Made by a program: the position numbers and the translations under genes. Shown here piece after piece: positions 36,701 to 49,300 of a DNA stretch of 64,000 nt. The notes beneath the pieces were generated by a model. The model was not told the DNA's origin. It worked only from the letters and a program-made list of their open reading frames with translations, and made no database searches. The DNA is from Channa striata (Eukaryota > Chordata > Actinopteri > Anabantiformes > Channidae). The DNA lies in assembly GCA_033026295.1 (NCBI GenBank), contig CM065185.1, positions 1,550,001 through 1,614,000 on the forward strand. The letters run 5' to 3'. The number at the start of each line of letters is the position of its first letter. The first letter of the stretch is position 1.

Positions 36701-39700
36701 GTAGGTAAAAATATGTCATTGTGTGATCACATGAGTTCCAATGTACCTCTCTCTCCCTCTCAGTGCGAGACAGCTGCATTTGCTTAAGCATTTGAGATCT
36801 CTGCTCCATCACCAGGGTCTTCTCGTAAGTGAAGGCTGAGATGTCACTGTCATGCTAGAGGGGAAGCCAGAATCTCTGTCAGCATAAGTCGTTAGGATAT
36901 GGTCATATCATTTACTAGAACAGTAAACAAGAACTCTTCCAGTGTTGTAATAAGACCAAGGACAAACCTGCATCACCACAATGGAAGGGGGTTGGAAAAA
37001 TACCGTTACCAGTTAAAATAGACTTACCATCTCCACCACCTCGACCACTGCATCCAAGCGTAGCTGATAGAGAAAGATCTGGAGATCTTTCTTCATCTGG
37101 ATGGAGTTGTCATCCATCTGGGCCACTGTGAAGATTCGCATTTTGCACTTCTTCCATACCTACAGCAATAGGAGACAGTTCAGTATTTGTTAAACACTTT
37201 TTAACATTTCTAGAAAAGCTGCATCTCTGAATCATGTTTATACATGGTGGTAGAGGACGCAAAGACAAACTGTGTTCACTGCCATTGGTTTTCAGAGGTT
37301 TTACTAAATTTAATTGCAGTGTTGCCTGATGGTCCAAAGATTACTGGAATGATCTTTGGCCTCGTTGGTTTTCAACACAAATTTCTTTGGATTCTCTGAA
37401 TCTTTGATGATATGCACTGAATGACGAAATTCCTAAATTCTTATTAAGTGCTAAGAAAAGAAGAGTGCTAAGCCTCTCACCATCCTTAGTCCTAAGAGAT
37501 TCTCTTTTTATACTCAATCATGATATTGAACTATCTAGTTGTAAGATGTTCCACCAGGTGTTTTTTAGTATTACACAACTTTTTCAGTGTTTTGTTGCTT
37601 CTTTCCCATCTCTTTTGAGACTACTTGCTGGCTTAAAATTCAAAATGTAACTTAGTGATAAGGGAGTCTTCAATGGTTCAATTTCTGGTTCGTGCTGGCT
37701 ACATGTTAAATTGTACTTGGGCAAGATATTAAAACTTTAAATTTATTCCAATGTATGTAAGGGGATGCAAATACCTTAAACATAATAATGCGCATTCAGC
37801 AAATAACAAAGCAAATACAAGTATTCCTTTGTTATCAGAAATAACAAAAACTGTTAAAAGGGTGTATAAAAAAGAAGGTTATGGTAAAACAAAAAAATTA
37901 CAGTGATGCATAAGTTGGCATCTCCTTTAATAAATGAATATGATTAACCTTGATTAATTATTAAAGGAACATTTGTACTCAATGTGCATTTTGCCAATTA
38001 AAACCACATTTTTTCACCTACCTGTTTTATTTGGGCAAAATGTTAAACTTTTCGTCTTTACTAAAACAATATTTTTACAGAAATGACCTTAAATATAAGT
38101 TAATCCATTTGTGGGCAAGTGGGCCATGGTCAGTGTAGGAATTCCTGTTTTATGGCCACAAACATGTTTTGTGAGGCCATGGTGACCTTTGACCTACAGT
38201 TCATTCATGAGTCTAAGGGAGCATTTGTGCTAATTTGGAAGACTTTCATTTTATTATGAAAATGCCTGTAGATAAGTTTGTTGTAAATTGGCACTACATA
38301 ACTATATAACTATGGCGCTATAAGTTGAATTGGAAATGAAAGATAAGATAAGATAAGAAAGATGTTCTGACATATTGCATTCCCAGCAATCGGAAGGACA
38401 AACTAGCTGAAATCATAATGGCTTCAGACAAGCTTGTTACTAGCAGAACATAAAAGAAAAAACAAAAAAACACATACCTTGTGTTGACTTAGTAAAAATG
38501 GCAGCAACATGAGCAGGCCACCATCATGTACAATCCACCACACATCAATGGTTCCCTCTGACAGACGCTCCTGGTTACTGGGGAAGTGGTCGATGTTTTT
38601 TGCAATCAGTAGAGCCTGATGTGCTGCTGTCGTCTCCCTCACTGTCTCTAAAGAGTCCGATAACGGCACATTTTAATGTGTCAACTCTTGTTTAGCGAAA
38701 ACTGTACATTACAAAGAGCAATAAATGCTGGTTTACAGTCAGTACTTCATGATTTATATCTCTATAACTTGTCAACAACATTAAACCATGTTTTGATAGA
38801 TATAAGACATAAAAAAGTAATTCATATGTTTATGGTAAATATACTAAGTGGTTAGGTGACATCTTCCTAGCACTGAGATACCACAAATCCACAGGTGAAA
38901 CACAACTAACTCACATGAAAATAAGCAATTTTAGTTTGTCCTGCACATCATTTGAGATGCTACTGTGTAGTTTACCTATGAAATTCCTCCTGGCAGAGGA
39001 GTCCTGGGCTTGTTTCCAACCTGTTGGCCAGGCCATCAGCACAGTGTTGTGTTTCATTCCTCCCAGTCCTGCTGATTGAATGAGCAAAGAGAAACCATCT
39101 CGCAGACTGGATGACACCACCACGTGGGAAAAACCTTTCGTTCGCTCTGCAGCCATAGCAGCTTTCAAGTTCTGCAAGACGCAAATGTGGCATCATCAAA
39201 CAGTATTATGTTGTTATAATGTGCTGTCATAACAGCTATTACTGTATAACTTTTTATTGTTTTACTTAATAGTTTATAAAATTGTTCTGCAACTTTAGGT
39301 GAATGCATCCAATTTCAGGTACCTAGCTTTGCATGTAATTTTAATTCATACATTGGATGTATGAGAATGGTTCTACTTACAACATAGTTGTCCAATATTC
39401 ATATTACATTTGAGTAAAGCCAACATTCTATACTGTAAGAGCATCTTGGTTGTTTCATATCAAATTCTATCTGGCAGTGCAAAGAGCCAAAATGAATAAA
39501 ATATTTACTGACCTGCTTGTGCATTTGCGTGTATCATTAAACCCTGGAGATTCCTGGAGAAGACTAACTGAGCTAGTCAGACTAAATGAACTAACCTTCT
39601 CCCCAGTCTTTGCCTCGTTCCACCGGGTCATGTAGGTTCCTTCAAGCACTGAGGAGACAATGGTCAGTCCCCTCCCTGCTTTGAGCTGCGAGGTGAAGGA

Positions 39701-42700
39701 CAGGAGACGAGGGTGTTTTACTGCCAGGTTTGAGTCCAGCTTACACAACACTAACACCTGAGGCCTAAAGAGAGAGAAAAAAAATTGTAAGCACAGAATT
39801 CAATGACAAACATATACAAAAAAGAACCATGAGACTAGAATTACCCCATTGTGGTTGTGTGTCAATAAGATGCCAGATCACATGTTGAATTCATACTTAC
39901 CTCCAGTTTTTGGTGTGTGGTGGTGCATCCTCCAACCGAATAAGAGCGTAACGTGCTGCATTTAGGGACAGACCTCGGATACCATCTCCCCACTCCTTTA
40001 CTGCCCTGCAACCAAAAGATCCAATTCACCAACGTTTGCTAATTTTTTTCAAATATGTATAAATTGAATATTAAAATTTCACAATCAATTCTATATATCA
40101 ATTTTTGACTGGATACTATCAGTAAGTGACGTGAAGAGTTTAAAGCATTTTTAATCTGACTCACCCTCTGTATTCAATGTACTTGTAGATACATCCGGCT
40201 ATCACCATGGCAACAAGGGCATAGTACCAGGAGGAGATAAACATGAGGGAGACGCAAAGACTCATTCCTATAAAGGAGAGGCTCCTATAGGATGCAGATG
40301 CACATACACACATGTTTTTGACCATTAAATGACCAAAAAAGAGTGTAGGGTACACGGTTTAGTTGGAAGCTCACCAGTGATAGAACTTGAAGCGAGGTCT
40401 CCAGTTGGGAGTACGGAGCAAAGTCTGAACAGCACAGGCCAGGTTTACAAAGAGATAACACATGAGGAAGAACCTGGGCAGACGCACCAATGACACATGT
40501 AAATGAAGACAAAAACTCATTTACAAAAAACACATGTAAATGAAGACAAAAAAAGACATGGAAGAAAGTATTTGGATGTTTCCATGACAACAACAACAAC
40601 AACAAAAAAAAGAAACCCACAATTTTCTCTCAAATCATATAAAACTATAAATAATAAAACCAATAAAACATTTAAAGATTATTACAACAGACTGAAATTT
40701 ACTGGACAAATGTGTGAAAATATTTTAAATAATTAGATTAAGAAGTCAGTCTGCTTTTAAGAACAATTTTTTGCAACACATCAAACAGGGCCTAGAGAAA
40801 TCGAAGTACAGTTTCAAAGAAGATCAGACAAGAAATTTATAGACAAGCATGCCAAAGGTTGTCAGAACTATAAGAAGCACAAGAGACAATAAGAATGTGG
40901 TGTTCCCAGGTTTTTCTGTAAGATCTGCATAACACATACATGGAGAGGATGGGGGCCACATCATCCAAAGAAGCGATGAGGATTCCTATCTCACAGATCC
41001 CAACTGTCAGCAACAGACCCCAGGTAGGTTCTCCATTAGCTTTCCCATGACCAAAGACCTGATAACGACAGATGCAAAGCATGAAATGTAGAACTAAAAG
41101 TAACATAAAGACATGCTTGTTCGGTCAACTGCTTACTCTAAAGGTGTGAATGTGAGTGTGAGTGTGAACGGTTGTTTGTCTGTGTGTGTCTCTCTGTATG
41201 TCCCTAAAATATACTGGAGACCTGTCCAGGGTTTAACCCGCCTCTGCCTGTCACACTCCACAGAAAAAGCAGGTACAATAAATGACTGGCTGGATGAATT
41301 AGACTAACGATGCCAGACAAACAAGTAAACTGAAGAAACCACTTTGAGCTCTAGTGTTTTTAATAATTCAGCAAACTTTATTGACTGCACAAACTTTTTG
41401 TAAATCATTCATCTGATGAATACCAACTGCTGAATGTGTGGAGGTCCATTAGCATATTGCATAATGACCAAATTTGCCATATGAGAATGCCTGTTCTGCT
41501 TCTATTGTGGAAAATAATTAATGGCAAAAATGTTAAATAGTAAAAACTAGATTTTTATCTATTAACTGCAATCAGCAAACTAATTTACCTCTATCATTTA
41601 TTACAATAATAGGCCACAGCAGTTTTGTCACAATTCATTTCATTACTTGTTTTTTTATGTTTACGTGGCTAAATTTGGTTTGGTTTGATAATGTAGTTTT
41701 GTGTGATTGGTTGTCGCCCCACTCACTAGTATAACTTGCAATGATGAACTTTAGGAGCATGTTCCCAAACCTTAAGTTAAGGGAGTAGTGGTTTGTTTAG
41801 CTGCTGACACAACCTAACCAAAGGCTGATTTTGAGTCACAGGCTCCAGTTTGAGTGACTGTTATGCACTGCAGGGTTAATAAGAGTGAAGCTGTCCGAGT
41901 GTGTTTGGACTGTTCAAATATTACTTTTAAAGCTCTAGCTCCTCGGGCGCCAGCTGTGGCAGCCAACCACTCCCCCCAGAGGGATGAGTCAAATGTAGAG
42001 GACAACTTTCACTGTAACATGTATGTGCAAATGTATATGTGCTTGAAGGGAGGATTAACGGTTGTTGTTCTTAAGATATCAATTATCTTATATTAGACTT
42101 TTTTTGCATTTTTTTTAAATCTTCAAGTTAAACATCCTTAAAATCAGTTAAAAATAGCTGATCTGGGTGATTATTAATCTTGGATTAATAATCTTAAATA
42201 ACCGTGTTTTCATTTGCTGTAATAAGAAAAAAATTAGTTTTAAGAGAAGTCTCTCGTGCAGCCTAGACTACAAGGGCGGGGCTACAAGTGCAATGTCATG
42301 GCCCTCAAAGCATTTCTCCAGAGCATATGAAAATTATACATCAAGGGCTTTTAACACTCACATGCAAGAATGGAATGATGCCATCCCGAGCGATAGCCTG
42401 CAACAGCCGAGGGGCTCCAGTGAGGCTCTGAAGCCCTGCCCCACAGCAGGAGAAAAAGGAGCCAATCACAATCAACCATGGTGATGGCCAGGCCAGAGCA
42501 CCAATCACTGGGGTCTTCTTTATTGAATAACCAAACCTACAGCAAACACAGGCGCGGAAGAAACACAAAAGAGAGACACAAACACAAAAGAAAAGTGCGC
42601 ACGCCATTTTTAAGAAGTACAATAACTGAACAATGAAAAACATATGTATTACAAAATTTCATTTAATTCTAATTCTATAAACTCTCCTGTCATCCTACAA

Positions 42701-43237
42701 TACAGGGCTTCACTACAATGTACAAGATTTTGATTTCAAACTTCAGGCATTCCAACATGAACTGCCAGTGCAGTGTACCCTCACAAACACTGGATTTACA
42801 ATGTGTAAAGTCAAATTAAAAGTCACTTACTTGTCTCTTAGCACCACACCTTCAATTGACGCTCCAAATAAGACAACACAGGAGATGTCTTATCATAAAG
42901 TTAAGATCAAAATGCTTGCACTGTGTAGTTCCTTTTCCAGTAATAACCTAACAACATTAACACCAATAAATAAAGATAAAATACTGAGAATAATAACTGC
43001 TCTTAACTGTCCCCCAACACATGTTTGTGTGTGAGCACACATATATTTGTATATACTGTATATGTGAATGTGCTAAACACTAACAGACAAAAACAGAAAT
43101 GCACATTCAATAAGACTCAAGAGGATACAGATTAAAGAGGTAGTGACAATTGCCATTATGGTTCCTATTGGGATTGACTTCTGGGCATCTCTGAGGTCAC
43201 CAGATCTGTTAGAACCCGCCATTATACCTAAAATAAA

Positions 43238-43307
<70 letters not shown>

Positions 43308-46300
43308 ACCAGCTGCAGTCATTTACACAACATCTGTTTGGTCTTTGACAGAAGTTATGTAGTGTCTCATCTACCTGTGACAGATGGGAAGTATATTCCC
43401 ACCAAGAGAGTGAAACAGGTGGTGATGTCATTGAAGACATATTGTTCATAGCTGTCTTCAGATGGGTCTGCCTTCTTAATCTGGGCTGGTTCTGAAGGGA
43501 GGTCTTCCTTCTCTATCAACATGTTAGCTGGACCATAGTTGCTCCACAGGTTTTCTGGCAGAAAGGCAGACAGACAATGAATCATCAGCTCTATTAACTT
43601 GTACACACTTGGCCATTTCTCACATAAAATATATTATTATTATTATTATTATTATTATCATTATGATTATCATCATCATCATCATCATCACCACAACTAC
43701 TACTAGTATTAGTAGTATTAGTAGAAATGGCGGGAATTCTCCCAGAATTCTGGTCCAGAATCCCTCTCACCTCGGATAACTCCGCTGAGAAGCCCAGGTA
43801 TTGCCCGCATTTCTGTTAGATTGTTTAAGGTAAAGTATTCATCGCAGGTTGTGTTGGGATATTCACTGTCACAGAAGAGGGACCACAGCTTGGTGGACAC
43901 AGTGATGTTTTTCACAACCTCCAGCTTTGCACATGTTTCAAATTTTTCATTCTTCAGAGAGCGGTTGCCCAAAAGACAGACACTGCAGAGGGAGAAAACA
44001 GTGATCATGAATGCTGAAGTTTTTTATGTCATTCCTTCTTGCGAGTTTCTGATTGATAACATTATTATTTTTAACATGAAAATAATCCCAAAATGATCAT
44101 TTAAATTTATATTGTGTATACATTTATAAATTGTATATATTGAGTGAAAATAATAGAAGCAGTAGGGAATGATATGGACAGAGAAGAACATAAAAGAGTG
44201 TAAAAAAAGTTCTCTGGGCAGTGCTAAAAGAAAGGCCTTAGAAAGGACAATGATCTTGTTATCAGCCGCATAAATCAGACACAGTGGCTGACAATGAAAC
44301 AGTTGTTTATTGTTGGTAACTCACTTAAAACTTGGTGGTTCAATGGCCGTCTTGATGACTCCTGCGTAAGTTGCCATGATTGAGAGAATCACACAAGACA
44401 GAAACACCAGAGCCAGTTTGTTCACATACCTGCAGAGATGAGAGCAACAGCTGTGAGTCTGTCTGCAGGTGGCGTGGCTGTGTGTGAGTGTGTGTGAGTG
44501 TGTGTGAGTGTGTGTGAGTGTGTGTGAGTGTGTGTGAGTGTGTGTGAGTGTGTGAGTGTGTGGATACTTACTTGACCCCGACAAACACTACCAGTGCCAT
44601 AAGGAGCAGGCAGCATGTGCCATAGATGCGCATGTTGTTGTACATTGGTTTACCTTCTTTTTCTTCCAGCACTATTGCTGATGGAACAATGTACGTCTGG
44701 TGGGAGGGAGACGGCCAAAAGAGACTGAAGTTGTTAGTTTGAGGCAGGAGCAACCACAATCTGATGCCGTGTTAAATAGAAGAGTGAGAACATACCAGTA
44801 AAATCTCTATGGTGCCCAGTATATACATTGATCCAGCGAAGGTGGTTCCCAAGTAGAAACAGAGACCAACTGCTCCTCCAAACTCTGGGCCCAAAGCTCT
44901 GGATATCATGTAGTAGGAGCCACCAGCTTTGGAGAAATTAATTTTAGTTGAATACGTTAATAATAGTTGAATACTAAAATTTCAATTTTCAGTACAAAGA
45001 GAATCTTCCTCTTTGTTTTGCTATATTTGAAACCTTTTAGAGGCAAAAGTGAAAAAAAGAAAAAGACAAAAGAAAATATTTGACATTTTTTAAGAGAATA
45101 CTGAAGCGTAAAACCCATAATTACTATACTTTTAAATTCAACATAGATATGCTGATGATTACTAAAAATTTGGGTAAAAGTAAAATGTGTTTGATAATTG
45201 CAGTGTCTTTGTGTCACCATAATACACATTACAGTGGCAGAATATTTATTTACTGTCAACAAGTGTTAGAACTATCAGAGTCTACAATCAGTTTGTTAGA
45301 TAAGTGACCCTGCTGCTTCACATTATTCTATTAAAAGATCTATGCTCTGGTCTGCACAATACACACACAGTTTTACAACAACATAGGGTAAAAACTTCAA
45401 TTTAAAAAACAATAAGGTAGTAGTGGTGACTGTGGCGCAGTGTCAAAGTGTCCTTGGGCAAGACACTGAAACCCCGCTTAGTTGCTCCCGGTGAGCGTCG
45501 GCCAGCTGCATAGCAGCAAGCAGAAAGACACCAACTGCTCCTCCAAACTCTGGATATCATGTAGTAGGAGCCACCAGCTGCTTGGCAGCTCCCCCATCGT
45601 GTATGGATGTGTGAGTGAATGGTAGATAAGAAGCAGTGTAAAGCACTTTGAGTGCCAACAGGTAGAAAAGTTCCATACAAGTGCAGAGCATTTACCATTT
45701 AGTTTCCAGATGGTAGCATGCTTGATATGTTAATAATGGGCATTCATTACCTTGGGAGCGGTGGGTTCATTTAGCCTCTGACACAAAGTAACTAAAAATG
45801 ACACTAGAGTCACAGACGCTTACTTAAAGCTCCAGGCTGAGTGTCTGTCCTAGTAGTACGCTCTAGGTTTACTCTGATTTAAGCATGAAGTTATCTCTGT
45901 ATCTGTTAAATCTAAATTTTGGTCCTAATAGAATTTGAAGGTAATTGATAATTTGTAATTATTAATCTTTAAAAAGGTATAAATTCTTAAATTCATCTTA
46001 ACCAGGAGACCAATCAGCCTACCTATGTAAAGTCTGTCTTAAATTAGTGGGTCTTCATTGCATGTAATAAGCAGGAATTGACCTACTTTTTTTCAGCCTA
46101 TTACGTTTTTTTTAGTGCTTTTAATGCAAGTTTTAGGAATTCTTGCAAATATTTTTTTATTATCCTATCAGCAGATTTTTTTTGACAAAAGTTAATTAAA
46201 CAGTACATGTATATTATAAGTATATTTTAAATGTATATATTCTTATTTGTAATTATTGCATTATTCTTGTTTATTCAAGAATAGATTGGAGTTAGTTTAG

Positions 46301-49300
46301 AGCGGTGAGAGGAAGCTGCTGATCTCCTAAATGAATAAATAATCTCTGTGCATGCCAAATGTTTGCCAAAGAGCATTTCTGACACTGCACAACGCTACAG
46401 GGAAAATGTTCTGTGGACGAGTGAAACAAAGGTGGAATTATTCAGAAGGAACCTGCAGTACTACTTGTGGTTTTAAAAATCCCGCACATACCAATTGGAA
46501 AAAGATAAAGTATGGTGGAGAGAGCATCGTGATTTAGGACTTTGTTGCCTCAAGGCTGGACAAATAAATCGCTGAAAAGACATTAATTCCAATGTTTATT
46601 AATGGATCCTACAGGATAATGTCAGAGTGGCTGACCACCAGTTGAAATTCAGTTGAAATACTTGATGAAAAATTCCTCCAGGTGACATCACTCGGAGGAA
46701 CCTTCATTATTATCTTTGTTTATCTTTTCTTGTGGTTTATCAAGCAGAGAAATATTTTAATAAAAGGGAAGTTACATGAAAGTTTAAAAAAATTATTGTA
46801 CATTGACCCCCTAATTCTAAAGCAAACTGAAAATAGGTGAAGAAGCCCTTTATGAAGGCTTTTCATATGTGTGAATTATTTAACCGCTTCCTTCTCACAC
46901 TGCTTGTGTCAAGTGCTTGCAGAAAGGCCATATGTTGGGTTCGTCCTATTCAATTCTATATAACTTCAACCTTACCATAATTTTGGCGCTAAATGAATAA
47001 AAACTTACTTGAATTGCCAGGTATTAACATTTTTGGCTTTCAATTTATGCATTTGTCAGCGGTTTATGAAAGCCCTGATAATATGTAAAAAATATATGAC
47101 TGCAGAGTAACTAGCTTCGTAATCTATCACATCGACCTTGCACATGTTAATTATAATTTTATTATAATTATAAACAGTGTGATAGTATCATAATGATTAT
47201 TATTGTTCTGTTGTGTATGTTGGTGTTTCTAATAGCTTTATCTCATTTTAGGTATTTTTACATTTGCGTTATGTTTGATCAGCTACCTATCAATCTAATT
47301 AATACATTTTACACATGGTAACATTTCATAACGTACCTGGGACAACTCCATTTGTTGCTATGGCGCTCATAGATATGGCTGTAAGCAGGGTCTGCCAAGG
47401 AAGAAAGAGGATCAAGGTTATATTTGATATGGAAGAAAAAAGTGATGAAAAAAATACTTATTTTAATAGGCAAGCAGTGTTTCAGATGATATAATGGTTT
47501 CATGCAGTCACAGATGTTTTTAATATTGCTGAAAAGGTGGACTACTGCTTTAATTTTAAATTTATATGTTTAATATAAGTGAGGATATCTGACTTTGGGT
47601 TTGGATGAAACAATGTTTTTGAAATCTTCTGGATCTGTTTTACAAACCCAGACAATGACTTCCAGACCTTTTCTAAAATGCAATAAAAACTTAAATCTTT
47701 TATTTGTCTAATAACTTAATTTAAAATGTCAGAAAATTTAAAGTGTGACATCTCATCACTTTAGAGAAAGTTGAGACAGAGACAAATTTAACAAATAAAA
47801 AAAATTATTGAAGTCACTTCATTCTGAAAGGTTCCCAAATTAGTGGGTAAATTAGTACAGTAACAGGAAAGTGTATGTTGATTGAATATGATGGAAGCAT
47901 CCATTAAGGGCTTGGTCTTTGCAAGCAGAGATGGGCCGAGGCTCACTTTGTGCAAAACATTGTGAGAGAAGTGTCAGTAAGTACAGAAAAACGTTTTTTC
48001 CCAAAGAATGGAGGTTTTTAGGGGGCGCTAGAGAGCCACACCACAGCTTAGCCTGGAACGCGAAGCAACGGATGCTACTGGCCTTAAATCTCAAATCGTG
48101 CAAGGGTGATTTCAAATCGTGCAAGGGTGATTTCTCTGTTATAATCAAGAAAGAATTGAAAAGCACTTTCCAAATACGTCAACTTTCTTAAAAGTGACTT
48201 GAAGGTGGTAGTGGCCGAAATTAACAGCTGCAACGTTGGAACTGGTTCAGGTGAAAGCTACTATTAAGGACATGGAAGGTGGGTTGTCGATGGGGTCGGA
48301 TGAAGTGGCTGTACTGCAAAGTACTGTGACAAGCTTTCAAACGGAGTTAACAGAACTGAGAGAGAAATGTGAAGACCTGGAAGAGAGGATGAGGGGTCAA
48401 GCTCCACCACAGCTGTGTCCAAGCTTTTGACCGAGGTGCTGCAAATGGACAAAGGTGTTCTGGTTGATTGCTCACACAGAAGTCTTGCCCCACAGAAACC
48501 AGGGGTGAAATCACGAGCTATTGTGGCAAAGCTGGACTACTACCAAGATTATGAGGAGTTCTGCAATGGGCTGGTTCCACTTCAATTCAATGGGAAGAGC
48601 ATCGGCATATTCCCGGACTACACTTCCACACTTGGGTGTTTACCAAGGTTAGGGATCCTAACCACCTAAGCATCAAGACTAGGAGTTCCCGGCCTACATA
48701 AACCGATGCATCATTACCAATGCAGGAACCGGGACTTAAACGCCAGACCGTCCAGCTCTTGGATAGAGATCAGGCCATGCTGATGCCCAAATGACAAACA
48801 CAGTAATTACTAATATTGGCACTCATAATGTTCCTTTGGTATTTCGATCTTTCGATCTTCTCCTTTTTATAGTTGAATATAATGCACCAACCACTGGGTC
48901 TATTGAACAGCTTTGATATCTTTTTCAGTTCTTCTTCTATTATTAGTATTTTATTTTTTTCCACATGGGACTCTATACCTAATTCGAGCTGGAAGACATT
49001 TGGTTGGAGAGCTAGACTTTTTGGTTTGAAAGCATGGTATTATTCAGTAGGAGCCCGACATACATAGGCTCAAAAACACAGCAAATAAGCCCTGAATGTG
49101 TGGATGTACATGTGTTTTGTAATCACCTTGTTCTCATAGGTGATGGGGTTTGGAAGTCACGCCAGACAACTGAAGTATCAGTATTTATTGTCTTGTTCCC
49201 TCCCTTTTTTATCCCCTGCCTCCTTCCTTCTCATCAGACATGCATGTTGCACTATTGTATCTGATCCTTTATGGCTACCATAGGCTTATCATCTGGACAT

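Noticed and set aside
44480..44562. Regular 10-bp units resembling a CRISPR-like array
   Set aside because: The units are contiguous without spacers and simple in sequence; this is a microsatellite in a vertebrate intron.
48415..48669. 84-residue frame as an independent host gene
   Set aside because: It matches L1 ORF1 pieces and is followed by ORF2 pieces in the same orientation.
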